Part shown: piece after piece, positions 27,311 through 35,815 of the stretch
Position numbering within the stretch: position 1 is the stretch's first letter
Layout: every line of letters begins with the position of its first letter
Source of the DNA: Chloroflexota bacterium
GTDB lineage: Bacteria > Chloroflexota > Anaerolineae > Aggregatilineales > Phototrophicaceae
Assembly (NCBI GenBank): GCA_028875245.1
Contig: JAPPEU010000037.1
Span: forward strand, 1-62,904
Reading direction: 5' to 3'
DNA length: 62,904 nucleotides
The notes under the pieces: model-generated
Told to the model about the DNA's origin: nothing
What the model saw: the letters and a program-made list of their open reading frames with translations, nothing else
The model's database searches: none
Made by a program: the position numbers and the translations under genes

Positions 27311-28603
27311 ATGAAACGAATAGTTGTATTTGTTCTTTTGCTTGCCATGCTGCTGTCGCTTGGGGCGGCGGCGCTGGCGCAGGACATGGTCGAGCTCGAC
27401 TTCATGTGCTATCAAGACGGCAGTGAATGCGGGGTTCTTGAAGACTTGCTCGGTCGTTTCAGCGAGGAGAACCCGGGCATCAGCGTCGCGGTGAATGTCG
27501 TTCCTTATACGACTGTGCGCGATCAGCTGCGCGTGCAAGTTGAGGCGGGGCAGGCGCCGGACATGGCGCGCATCACCGACTTCGCGGGCATGGCTGGCTT
27601 CTATCTGGACGTCCGCCCGCTGATGGGCGATCCGGCGCTCTTTGAAGACAACTTCAATCCGGCTATCGTCGGCGCCTTCCGAACGGGCCCTGATGACAAT
27701 GGCCTTTATGGCTTCGCCGATCAGCTCAGCGTCACCGGCCCCTATGTCAATGCGACGCTCTTTGAACAGGCGGGCGTCGACATGCCGAGCGCTGTCATGG
27801 ACGAGCCAAGTTGGGAAGACTGGCTGGCGGCTTTGGACGAAGTCGCGGAAGCGACTGGCGTTCAGTACGCGATGGCGATCGACAACAAGGGCCACCGCTT
27901 TGCCGGTCCGGCAATGAGCCTGGGCGCGACTTTCTTTGACGATGAGGGCAATTTCGACCTGGAAGACGATGAAGGTTTCCGCGCTTTTGCCATGATCCTC
28001 AAAGACCTGATTGACGCGGGCAAATCGCCGGCGGAGACCTGGCTGGGCACGAGCCAATACACCGGCGCGCAGGATTACTTCATCAACGTCGAAACCGTGA
28101 TGTACTTCAGCGGCAGTTGGCAGATCGGGCGCTTCTCGGCCGATATCGGCGATGCCTTCGATTGGGTCGTCGTGCCGAATCCTTACGGGCCGGGTGGGAG
28201 CACCGGCGTCGCCGGTGGCGCTGCAATCGTCGGCTATGCACAGACGGAACATCCGGAAGAAGTGGCTATGGTGATGGAATACCTGCTGCAGCCTGAGGTC
28301 TACGGCGAGTATGTGGCGCGGGCGCTTTTCATCCCGGCGCATCAGGCGGTGATTGAAGCGGGCGTGGAATTCCAGACGGACAGCCCGGCGGTGGCGGCGG
28401 CTTTGACCGGCTTCGCCAACGAAGTGCCGAAGTTCCATCCGCAGGCGGTCGCGCTGAACCCGCATCCGCTGGCATTCGCCTACTATGACTCGTCGAACAC
28501 GCGCCTGGCGCAATATTTCGCCGGCGAGTTGACGCTGGATGAGGCGATGTCCCGCTTGCAAGAGCAGCTCGACGAAGCGGCCGCCAATATGGCTGCCGGC
28601 TAA
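27311..28603 (+). CDS. Carbohydrate ABC transporter substrate-binding protein (family 1)
   Basis: 430 residues, signal peptide 1-25 (ending ALAQ), then the family 1 extracellular binding-protein fold: VELDFMCYQDGSEC, LLGRFSEENPGISVAVNVV, QAPDMARITDFAG, and EEVAMVMEYLLQP near the C-terminus. No lipobox Cys follows the signal peptide. A CX6C pair (CYQDGSEC) just after it is shared with the paralogue at 31,147 (CFNEGNEC), which may be a disulfide. It lies just after the isomerase-like gene and before the fused permease. A hairpin directly after its stop could raise its expression over that of the permease. Confidence 0.9.
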   Translation: MKRIVVFVLLLAMLLSLGAAALAQDMVELDFMCYQDGSECGVLEDLLGRFSEENPGISVAVNVVPYTTVRDQLRVQVEAGQAPDMARITDFAGMAGFYLDVRPLMGDPALFEDNFNPAIVGAFRTGPDDNGLYGFADQLSVTGPYVNATLFEQAGVDMPSAVMDEPSWEDWLAALDEVAEATGVQYAMAIDNKGHRFAGPAMSLGATFFDDEGNFDLEDDEGFRAFAMILKDLIDAGKSPAETWLGTSQYTGAQDYFINVETVMYFSGSWQIGRFSADIGDAFDWVVVPNPYGPGGSTGVAGGAAIVGYAQTEHPEEVAMVMEYLLQPEVYGEYVARALFIPAHQAVIEAGVEFQTDSPAVAAALTGFANEVPKFHPQAVALNPHPLAFAYYDSSNTRLAQYFAGELTLDEAMSRLQEQLDEAAANMAAG

Positions 28604-28619
28604 ATCGCTAGCGGCATTT

Positions 28620-28648
28620 TGAGGCTGGGACTCGTTTCCAGCCTCATT
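28620..28648 (+). terminator. Intercistronic hairpin between binding protein and permease genes
   Basis: TGAGGCTGG (28620-28628) pairs with CCAGCCTCA (28638-28646) around a 9-base loop, followed by TTTC. The T-tract is short. It starts 17 bases after the stop of the binding-protein gene, so it may be a partial terminator or an mRNA-stabilising element. Confidence 0.65.
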
Positions 28649-28739
28649 TCACTCAGCAGCATAACCCTCATCGGCGATGCGGCTTGCTTGTTCAGGTCCT
28701 TGGCAATACCAAGTTAGTCGCGAGAAATTACTGCTTCGC

Positions 28740-28795
28740 GAAGAAAACTCCCCTCCTTGATGCTTCGGGGGAGGGGCCGGGGGAGGCTTAGAATC
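28740..28795. repeat. CCCC-TCCCC type palindrome
   Basis: CTCCCCTCCTTGATGCTTCG followed by GGGGAGGGGCCGGGGGAGG forms an imperfect hairpin upstream of the fused permease gene. It belongs to the same family as the repeats at about 41,145 and 52,055. Confidence 0.65.
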
Positions 28796-28818
28796 GCCCA
28801 CCTTGCCGATTCCTGATC

Positions 28819-30996
28819 ATGGCTGTTCAACTGAATTCAAAGAGAAGCCGGCCAGGATCTAGCCCGCTGGCGCTGCTCGCTGACGTCATCGTCAACCTCT
28901 TCGACGGTCTTTTCGCGCGCGTCCAGCGCTTCACCGGCGTGACTGGCATGGCTTATATTTTCGTCGCGCCCAATATGATTGTTTTTTCTATTTTTGTGCT
29001 CTTCCCGATGCTCTTTAACTTTGTCTATACCTTCACCGGCAGCGACAAGCTCTTTCTTGATCAGCGCCCTTATGTCGGCGCCGCCAACCTGGAGCGGCTC
29101 TTTGACTGCGGCGACTTCTTGCGGCCCGCCACCTGCGACGAAGATCTCTTCGCCTCGGCGGTGCTCAATACAGCCGGCTTCGTCGTGACGCAGGTAGCGG
29201 TCATGATCGCGGTGTCTCTGCTGACGGCGGTTGTGCTCAATGGGCGGATTCGCGCGCGCGGCTTCTTCCGCAGCGTCTTCTTTTACCCGGTGCTGCTCTC
29301 GCCGATCGTGGTGGCGATGATCTGGCGCTGGATGCTGCAGGAGAATGGCTTGTTTAACGCGGTCATTGTCGGCATGGGCGGGGAGAAACTGCGCTTCCTC
29401 ACCGACCGCAACTGGGCGCGCTTCTGGGTGGTGATGGTGAGCGTCTGGTCTTTGATGGGCTTTTATACGCTGATTCTGCTGGCCGGCTTGCAGGCGATAC
29501 CGGCCGATCTTTACGAAGCGGCCGCCATTGACGGCGCGAGCAGCTGGCATGCCTTCCGCTCGATCACCTTGCCCCTGCTGGCGCCCACGATGCTGGTGGT
29601 CATCGTCCTGTCTACCATACGCGCCGTGCAGATTTTCGATGTCGTCTTCGCTTTCACCGGCGGCGGGCCCGGCTCGGCGACGCTTTACATCGTGCATTAC
29701 ATCTACAACAACGGCTTCGCCAGCCCCTTCCGCGAATTCGGCCTGGCGGCGGCGACCTCGCTGGTGATGGCGGCTGTGTTGATCGTGCTGACGATCATTC
29801 AGATTCGTATACAAGGCACCGGCCTGGAAGACGGTGAAAACGGGCCGGCGCCAAGCCTGGTATCACGCGGCAAGTCTGCCGGCGCGCTGTGGCTGACTGT
29901 TCGCCGGCTGGCGCTGGAACCGCTCGTTGAGCTTTTGCGAGCGCTGTTTGACGCGCTTGGAGCGGTCTTGAATTGGCTCTTCCGCACGGCGCGCCGGCGG
30001 ACCTTTTTCACCTACGCTTATCTGATCTTGGGCGTCGTCGTCATGTTCGGCCCGGTGCTTTGGCTGGTGATGTCATCCTTTAAAAGCTCGGGCGATATCC
30101 AGCGATTCCCGCCCCGTTTCCTGCCTTATCATCAGGAACTGGTTGCGGTGGAAGGCGAGGATGATCCGCTGCCGCTCTACAAGGTCACGCTTGAAGATGG
30201 TAGCGTCACGCAACTGGCGCAGAAGCGGCGCGTCGGGCTGGAGGCGCAGATGATCGACCCCGCCGACCCGGAGGCGGGCATTATAAGAGTGAAGCTGAAT
30301 GACCGCGAGCCGGTCGAGAGCGTGCGCTTCAGCCTCGAGAACTACAGCCGCGGCGTTGAGAGTTTCAACTTCTGGCGCTATCTGGCCAACAGCGTCATCG
30401 TCACTGCCTCGGCCACGATCTTGACCCTCTTCGTCAACAGCATGGCCGCCTTCGCCTTGAGCAAGTATCGTTTTCGCGGTCGCGGTTTCATCTTCATGCT
30501 GATCATCAGCACGCTCATGGTGCCGCTCTCAGTGATCCTGGTGCCGGCATTCCTGCTCATCACCGCGCTGGGCTGGAACAATCAGCTGATCGGCATCATC
30601 ATCCCGACGATCGGCACGCCAACCGGTGTCTTCCTGCTGCGGCAATATATGCTGACGATACCGGATGAATTGCTGGATTCAGCGCGCATCGACGGCGCGA
30701 CTGAGTGGCGCATCTACTGGCAGGTGATTCTGCCGCTGGCGGCGCCGGCGCTGGCGGTGCTGGCGATCTTTTCCACCATTTGGCGCTGGAACGACTTCCT
30801 CTGGCCCAAAATCGTCATGACCAGGGACGAGATGTTCACTTTGCAGGTCGGGCTGGAGACCTTTCAGGGCGATCTTACGATCCAGTGGGACCTCATTCTG
30901 GCGATGACCGTGCTGACTGCGCTGCCGATCACCTTCGTCTTTGGCTTCCTGCAGAAATACATCACCACCGGCATCGCCACGACGGGCATGAAATAA
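28819..30996 (+). CDS. Fused MalF-MalG-type sugar ABC permease
   Basis: 725 residues containing two permeases in one chain; the usual arrangement is two separate ~300-residue proteins. The N-terminal half (about residues 45-340) is MalF/UgpA-like with the EAA coupling motif AAAIDGASSWHAF. A linker of ~60 residues follows. The C-terminal half (about 395-725) is MalG/UgpE-like with SARIDGATEWRIYWQVILPL. Between its first and second spans there is a ~70-residue polar, extracytoplasmic insert. Both EAA motifs are intact, so one chain can supply the full pore. It lies between two binding-protein paralogues. No ATPase gene is nearby, so a shared MsmK-type ATPase encoded elsewhere is inferred. Confidence 0.9.
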   Translation: MAVQLNSKRSRPGSSPLALLADVIVNLFDGLFARVQRFTGVTGMAYIFVAPNMIVFSIFVLFPMLFNFVYTFTGSDKLFLDQRPYVGAANLERLFDCGDFLRPATCDEDLFASAVLNTAGFVVTQVAVMIAVSLLTAVVLNGRIRARGFFRSVFFYPVLLSPIVVAMIWRWMLQENGLFNAVIVGMGGEKLRFLTDRNWARFWVVMVSVWSLMGFYTLILLAGLQAIPADLYEAAAIDGASSWHAFRSITLPLLAPTMLVVIVLSTIRAVQIFDVVFAFTGGGPGSATLYIVHYIYNNGFASPFREFGLAAATSLVMAAVLIVLTIIQIRIQGTGLEDGENGPAPSLVSRGKSAGALWLTVRRLALEPLVELLRALFDALGAVLNWLFRTARRRTFFTYAYLILGVVVMFGPVLWLVMSSFKSSGDIQRFPPRFLPYHQELVAVEGEDDPLPLYKVTLEDGSVTQLAQKRRVGLEAQMIDPADPEAGIIRVKLNDREPVESVRFSLENYSRGVESFNFWRYLANSVIVTASATILTLFVNSMAAFALSKYRFRGRGFIFMLIISTLMVPLSVILVPAFLLITALGWNNQLIGIIIPTIGTPTGVFLLRQYMLTIPDELLDSARIDGATEWRIYWQVILPLAAPALAVLAIFSTIWRWNDFLWPKIVMTRDEMFTLQVGLETFQGDLTIQWDLILAMTVLTALPITFVFGFLQKYITTGIATTGMK

Positions 30997-31146
30997 GCGC
31001 CGCCGCTCCGAGCGCGCCTTTGAGAACCGCTGTCAAGCTGCGTGAGAGTCGCCAATGCAAAGGCCGCCTCGTTCTGATTTGCCGCGCTGATATGATACGA
31101 TGATGTAGATGGGTCACTGCTGCTGAGTGAAAAATAGGTGGACAAA

Positions 31147-32421
31147 ATGATGAAACGCAGCCTGTGTTTGATTCTGCTGTGCGTTCCGCTTTTCTGGAGG
31201 AGCCTGGCCGCGCTGGCGCAAGAGACGAATGAACTGCGCTTTCTTTGCTTCAACGAAGGCAATGAATGCGAAATCTATGCGGACTTGCTGTCGCGCTTCT
31301 CGCAAGAAAATCCCGATATCGCCGTTGCCGTAGAAGTGATGGCCGGGGCGGATATCGAGTCGCATTTGAGCGAGGCTGTCGATACAGGCGACGGACCCGA
31401 TATCGCGCGAGTTGCTGATTACCGCGCTTTTGCCGGGCGCTATCTCGATTTGCGTCCGCTGCTTGCGGATGCGGGCGCCTTCACTGGGGGCTTTCAGGCG
31501 CCTTACCTGGAGGCAATGCGCGCCGGCGCCGGCGATGGCCTCCACGGTTTCCCCGATGCCGCCGCGATGGTCGCGCCATTCGTCAATATCAGCTTGTTTG
31601 AACAGGCCGGCGTATCCCTGCCCGGCGCTGGCAGCAGTTGGGATGACTGGCTGAAGGCGCTTGAAGCGGTCGCAGCGGCGACTGGCACACCTTATTTGTT
31701 AGCGGTCGACAACAAAGATCACCGACTGGTTGGACCGGCGATGAGCCTGGGCGCGCGCTATTTCGACGAGAACGGCGCGCTGACGTTGGCGGACGCTGAT
31801 GGTTTGCGCGAATTTCTGGAGATTCTCAATCAATTGAAGGCGGCGGGCAGAACACCGAGCGACACGCTCTTGGGAACCGGCAAATCGCAGGCATACTTCG
31901 TGCGGGGCGAAACGCTGATGTATGTCTGCGGCAGTTGGAAGGTCGAAGAAGTGGCGGCCCAGGTCGGCGCTGATTTCGACTGGACGATCGTCGCCAATCC
32001 CTCCGGCCCCGGCGGGGGAACCTGTGTTGTGAAAGCGACCGCGCTGGTCGCGCTCAAGGGAAGCGCGCATCCGGAGGCGGCAGCCAGGGTAGTGGAATAT
32101 CTTTCTCAGCCGGCCCTGATCGCCGAGTTCTCCGCGCGCACGCTGACCGTACCGGCCCACCTTGAGGTCGCGGCGTCGACTATCGACTACGCAACCGATA
32201 ACGAGAGCATCGCCGCCGCCTTGAATGCCTTCGTCCGCGAAGTGCCCAAGCTGCAAGATCAGGCGATCGCCCTCGATTTGCATCCGCTGGCATCGGTTTA
32301 TTACGAGGCGTCGAACACCTACTTGCGCGGATACTTCGCCGGCGAGACCAGTCTCGACGAGGCGCTGGCGGGTATTAAAGCGCGGCTGACTGGCACAACC
32401 CAAAGTGATGAAGAAAGATAA
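31147..32421 (+). CDS. Second carbohydrate ABC substrate-binding protein (paralogue of 27311)
   Basis: 424 residues from the ATG at 31147, which has AGGTGG six bases upstream; a GTG at 31138 in the same frame is less likely. Signal peptide 1-23 (ending LAQ). The fold and many segments match the protein at 27,311: NELRFLCFNEGNEC, LLSRFSQENPDIAVAVEVM, GPDIARVADYRAFAG, DNKDHRLVGPAMSLGA. It keeps the CX6C pair, but its lobe-two segments differ. The two paralogues flank the fused permease, so both probably dock on it and may bring different ligands. Convergent with the orphan gene at 32,437. Confidence 0.88.
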   Translation: MMKRSLCLILLCVPLFWRSLAALAQETNELRFLCFNEGNECEIYADLLSRFSQENPDIAVAVEVMAGADIESHLSEAVDTGDGPDIARVADYRAFAGRYLDLRPLLADAGAFTGGFQAPYLEAMRAGAGDGLHGFPDAAAMVAPFVNISLFEQAGVSLPGAGSSWDDWLKALEAVAAATGTPYLLAVDNKDHRLVGPAMSLGARYFDENGALTLADADGLREFLEILNQLKAAGRTPSDTLLGTGKSQAYFVRGETLMYVCGSWKVEEVAAQVGADFDWTIVANPSGPGGGTCVVKATALVALKGSAHPEAAARVVEYLSQPALIAEFSARTLTVPAHLEVAASTIDYATDNESIAAALNAFVREVPKLQDQAIALDLHPLASVYYEASNTYLRGYFAGETSLDEALAGIKARLTGTTQSDEER

Positions 32422-32436
32422 GATTTAGTCACGAAC

Positions 32437-33333
32437 TCAGCTATCAAAACTGTCAGCCTGCACCGTGTCAGCAATTCGAGGAACGACTTCATTCATTGTG
32501 TAGTGTACGAACCATCTTCCCAAACCGGTTAACTCATACTGTTCTGTATCGTCAAACGCTGACTTGAGTGTGGGGCCTTGCTTTCGCCGTTTCCTTTGTC
32601 TTAAGTAATTCCCATATTCATCAGTTTCCCGAAATTGGCGAATAATACCTCCCATGCTTAGATCACGCATTAGCAGCTTGAAAAAATCTGCTTCGGGTGC
32701 GTCTTCTCTTACCTCCTCTCCGTGAATCTCAAGCCAAATCAGTCTTCGTGTAATGCCGTCCCTGTTGTAGGTTGCTTTTACAACCTGAAAGTGAGCCTCG
32801 CTGTAATCGTCGATCCACTTTACGAACAGACGGATAACATCGTCACCGCATAACTGCTCAGGCGCGGCAGCATTACACAGAAGATTTCGCACATATTTGC
32901 GCTTTTCTTCGCTTTCAGCCGCCGACCAGTCGCGAAAACTCTTTCGTACAAGAGACAGATACTCTGGGCTTCTTACGCGCTCATCAACCTTTGGATCTTC
33001 GAGGTCAATACGCAGAAGCACTTCAGCAAGCGTGCGTCCAATTTTCCGGATTTCATCCTCTTGGAGCTTCAACCAAGCCGCGAGCAACTCATTAAGAGAG
33101 TGCTGTTTGTGTTCAGACCAAGCGCTGGTTGTTGCTGCAAATGCACCTCCAATATAAGGAATGGCTCCGCCCACCGTATTAACCATGAATCTGACAATCG
33201 CAGGCACAAGATCTGGAGCAACCGCTTGCGCTACCTTATCTCGAATCTCGTCAATGTCTTTGACGCTTGCTTCTGCGCCGCTGGAGTTTATCGTATCCAC
33301 CTGAACTTGAAACTCCCAACTAACACTGTACAT
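32437..33333 (-). CDS. Protein of unknown function beside the restriction-modification genes
   Basis: 298 residues, mostly polar and alpha-helical in appearance, with one Gly-rich hydrophobic segment (VGGAIPYIGGAFAATTSAW, residues ~54-72) that could be a membrane insertion hairpin. The ~100 residues that follow are charged, with an EEKRKYVRNLLCNAA stretch. The C-terminus contains a charged KRRKQGPTLKS patch and ends with an ELTGLGRWFVHYTMNE segment like those of winged-helix-like tails. I recognise no family. It is divergent from the R-M pair with a 156-base gap and is AT-rich like that pair, so it may belong to the same transferred island. A defence role is inference. Confidence 0.7.
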   Translation of the reverse strand: MYSVSWEFQVQVDTINSSGAEASVKDIDEIRDKVAQAVAPDLVPAIVRFMVNTVGGAIPYIGGAFAATTSAWSEHKQHSLNELLAAWLKLQEDEIRKIGRTLAEVLLRIDLEDPKVDERVRSPEYLSLVRKSFRDWSAAESEEKRKYVRNLLCNAAAPEQLCGDDVIRLFVKWIDDYSEAHFQVVKATYNRDGITRRLIWLEIHGEEVREDAPEADFFKLLMRDLSMGGIIRQFRETDEYGNYLRQRKRRKQGPTLKSAFDDTEQYELTGLGRWFVHYTMNEVVPRIADTVQADSFDS

Positions 33334-33489
33334 TATACATCAGCGAAAGTCTCTTGGCTCACGTCGACATGCATACCTAAGCCCTATGATAGAATCTGCG
33401 TATTGTCTACTGTATCATCATGAATAATGGTACTTTGAAAATTCGCTGTGTGCGGCGTTGGTCGATATTCTTTTGTGTTAAAGATAGTT

Positions 33490-34521
33490 ATGAAAACATC
33501 AAATGAATCGTCGTCGGTGTCGCCCACTGCGGATATTGACACCGGACGGACATTTCTTCATGATTGTCGATGGAATCATCGACTTAGTTGCTATGACTCG
33601 TCCGAATCTAATAAGGATTCTTGGATTATGACTAGGGACTATCATGTTGTAGAGTCGGACATTGACTCTTTCTTGGCGTCGCCAGCCTACGCTGACCTTG
33701 AGATAGACTTAACTTTCTTGGATCCGCCGTTCAATCAAGCGAAAGACTATGCTTCGCATGATGACGACATGCCTGAAGCGGAATATTGGGATTGGATGAA
33801 GCGCGTATGCGGCGCCGTTTATAGGCAGACTTCTGAAGGCGGCGCGATCTATTTCATGCAGCGTGAAAAGAACAGCGAGCAAGTGTTGTCTTGCCTGCGT
33901 GAAAGTGGCTGGACGCTGCAAAACCTTATCATTTGGAAGAAACTAACATCTGCCGTACCTATGCGTCGGCGATACGGCAAGCAATATCAGATAATCGCCT
34001 ATGCGACCAAGGGCAGAAAAGCGCGGGTCTTCAACCGATTGCGCATTGACCCACCCTTGCCCGCCAACTACAAACACAAGCGTACCAACGGCATGTATGT
34101 CACTGACATCTGGGATGACATCCGCGAACTCACAGCGGGTTATTTCGCTGGCGACGAAGCCTTGCGCGACTCAGACGGTTTGCGCTTTCACAAGCAGCAA
34201 GCCCCTATTGCCTTGCTTCTCAGGATTATCTTGAGTTCAACGCAAGTTGGCGACTGCGTGTTTGACCCCTTTGCGGGTACGGGAACAACTTTGGCGGTGG
34301 CGCAGCAGTTGGGGCGGAGAGAGCTTGGGGTTGAAATTAACTCTGACAATGCAGCTTGCATCCGAGAGCGCCTGCGAGAAATACGCCCGGTTGATGATAT
34401 CGAGCGATTTCGTGACGACTATAGGTTTACTGAGAACTTGGAAGCGATTTGGGAAGGTGAAGTTGAACTTGGAGAACAAAGTGTACTCGATCTACCACTT
34501 TTTCGCTCATCTGTATCGTAA
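33490..34521 (+). CDS. DNA methyltransferase, beta class (adenine-N6 or cytosine-N4)
   Basis: 343 residues from the ATG at 33490; a GTG at 33448 and an ATG at 33628 are alternatives. Motif IV is LDPPF (residues 77-81), with the catalytic Asp-Pro-Pro-Phe typical of amino-methyltransferases. Motif I, the SAM-binding loop, is FDPFAGTGTT (258-267) and comes after motif IV, which defines the beta class. ELGVEINSDNA follows as motif II. It methylates a short DNA target to protect it from the nuclease encoded directly after it. The nuclease frame overlaps its 3' end by about 40 bases. Confidence 0.9.
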   Translation: MKTSNESSSVSPTADIDTGRTFLHDCRWNHRLSCYDSSESNKDSWIMTRDYHVVESDIDSFLASPAYADLEIDLTFLDPPFNQAKDYASHDDDMPEAEYWDWMKRVCGAVYRQTSEGGAIYFMQREKNSEQVLSCLRESGWTLQNLIIWKKLTSAVPMRRRYGKQYQIIAYATKGRKARVFNRLRIDPPLPANYKHKRTNGMYVTDIWDDIRELTAGYFAGDEALRDSDGLRFHKQQAPIALLLRIILSSTQVGDCVFDPFAGTGTTLAVAQQLGRRELGVEINSDNAACIRERLREIRPVDDIERFRDDYRFTENLEAIWEGEVELGEQSVLDLPLFRSSVS

Positions 34522-35314
34522 CCGCAATCGACTGGAGTGGGTTCCCAAGCTGGAAGACTTTCCCTTCGACATTGAATTACTGTCATACAAGGGCAGAGGT
34601 AAGTTTCCCGATTTCGCTATACGTGTAAATCCGGGTGGCGATCCATCGGGTGGTGAACTCATTGAAGCAAAAGATAGCAAATCCTACGTCGTTCCGTCGT
34701 TTAACTCGACGATTCCCACAGGCTACAAGTCAATCGAGTCTCTTATTCAAGGCAGGAGTAGCGTTGTACGCGAGCAAATGGAAGAAATCGGGGATGATAT
34801 CTATGCAGTGCCCTTGCGCGAGGTTTACTATTTGCTTAGAGGAAAAGATCCGAAAACAAGCAATACCAAGATATGCTTGGTTCACGGTAGTTTCTTTGAG
34901 ACCGTAAATGTTGAAGAACTGATTCGGAAAGCCTTTGGTCAAGTTCTCGACGAACGGCTTGAAGCAGAAGATCACGCCATTAGTTCAGAATTGCATGACC
35001 TCATGCTTCGCATATTTTCGAAGCAAGATAGCTTCAGCAAAGTACGGCATGTTGAAAATGCGTCGATCAAGCTTCGATTCAGGATAATGACAGAAGTAAA
35101 GAAAGAAGGGAATGTCTTCAATTCGAAGGTTTATCCTGGAATACGAGAAAATACGCTGAACTTCATCATTCCCAATTATCCAGCTGATGACATAGCACAA
35201 CGAAAACTGTACATTCGCCAAGCGCTTTCGGCATCTGAATTGTCAGAAGGTATGAACACTATCATCACCCACCCCTTCAATGGCGATTTCTTCGTCCTCA
35301 GTTACGCCTTGTAG
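34481..35314 (+). CDS. Type II restriction endonuclease (PD-(D/E)XK)
   Basis: 277 residues from the GTG at 34481, which has GGAG six bases upstream; a TTG at 34469 is an alternative. The active-site pattern is PDFAIRV (Asp44), then ELIEAK with Glu62 and Lys64: a clear PD...ExK core. It overlaps the methyltransferase gene, which ties nuclease translation to that of the protecting enzyme. The remaining ~200 residues are charged and not assigned; they probably contain target recognition. The recognition site cannot be read from the sequence. Base composition is AT-rich compared with flanking metabolic genes, consistent with horizontal transfer. Confidence 0.8.
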   Translation: MYSIYHFFAHLYRNRNRLEWVPKLEDFPFDIELLSYKGRGKFPDFAIRVNPGGDPSGGELIEAKDSKSYVVPSFNSTIPTGYKSIESLIQGRSSVVREQMEEIGDDIYAVPLREVYYLLRGKDPKTSNTKICLVHGSFFETVNVEELIRKAFGQVLDERLEAEDHAISSELHDLMLRIFSKQDSFSKVRHVENASIKLRFRIMTEVKKEGNVFNSKVYPGIRENTLNFIIPNYPADDIAQRKLYIRQALSASELSEGMNTIITHPFNGDFFVLSYAL

Positions 35315-35369
35315 CGCAAGCGCCGCCGTTGGACAATGTGACAATCGAGCTCCTCAGAAAGGCACATCG

Positions 35370-35684
35370 ATGAAAAAAGTATTCGTCGTCTACGCGACTG
35401 ACAACGTCGGCACCGCCGTGCTCGAACCGATCCATACCGGCGACCACGTCGGCTGCAATGGCGAGCGCAGCGACCTCGAAGTCATCGCGCTGGATCCTAT
35501 CGCCTACGGGCACAAGATCGCCCTCATGGATATCGCCGAGGGCGACACCGTGCTCAAGTATGGGCTGAGCATCGGCACGGCGTCTCGCGACATCAAAGAA
35601 GGCGAACACGTGCACGCGCATAATGTCGAGAGCAATCGCGGACGCGGCGACCTCGCCGAGCGCGACGCGGTGACCGCCGAATAA
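35370..35684 (+). CDS. UxaA family small subunit (SAF domain)
   Basis: 104 residues, a stand-alone SAF domain corresponding to the N-terminus of altronate/galactarate dehydratases. Landmarks are DNVGTAVLEPIHTGD, IPYGHKIA-like IAYGHKIALMDI, EGDTVLKYGLSIGTA and the terminal HVHAHNVESNRGRGD (HVHxHN motif). In split enzymes this subunit closes the active site of the larger UxaA chain encoded 131 bases downstream. Similar split pairs are altronate-type sugar-acid dehydratases or SuyAB (R)-sulfolactate sulfo-lyase; sequence alone does not separate these. The intervening gap holds two palindromic repeats. Confidence 0.88.
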   Translation: MKKVFVVYATDNVGTAVLEPIHTGDHVGCNGERSDLEVIALDPIAYGHKIALMDIAEGDTVLKYGLSIGTASRDIKEGEHVHAHNVESNRGRGDLAERDAVTAE

Positions 35685-35729
35685 TGACAGCGCAGGGACG
35701 ACAATGTGCTAGCCCGCAAATGCTTAGAT

Positions 35730-35795
35730 GTAGGGACGGTTTGCCAAGTCGCCCGCAGCCAGTTTTTGTAGGGGCGACTCGCTGAGTCACCCGCA
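35730..35795. repeat. Palindromic repeat between the two UxaA subunit genes
   Basis: GTAGGGACGGTTTGCCAAGTC GCC-type unit at about 35,731 and GTAGGGGCGACTCGCTGAGTC at 35,769-35,789, both of the GTAGGGGCGA family. They separate two genes of one enzyme, leaving their order and ribosome sites intact. Confidence 0.7.
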
Positions 35796-35815
35796 GCGAT
35801 CACAAGGAGAACAAA

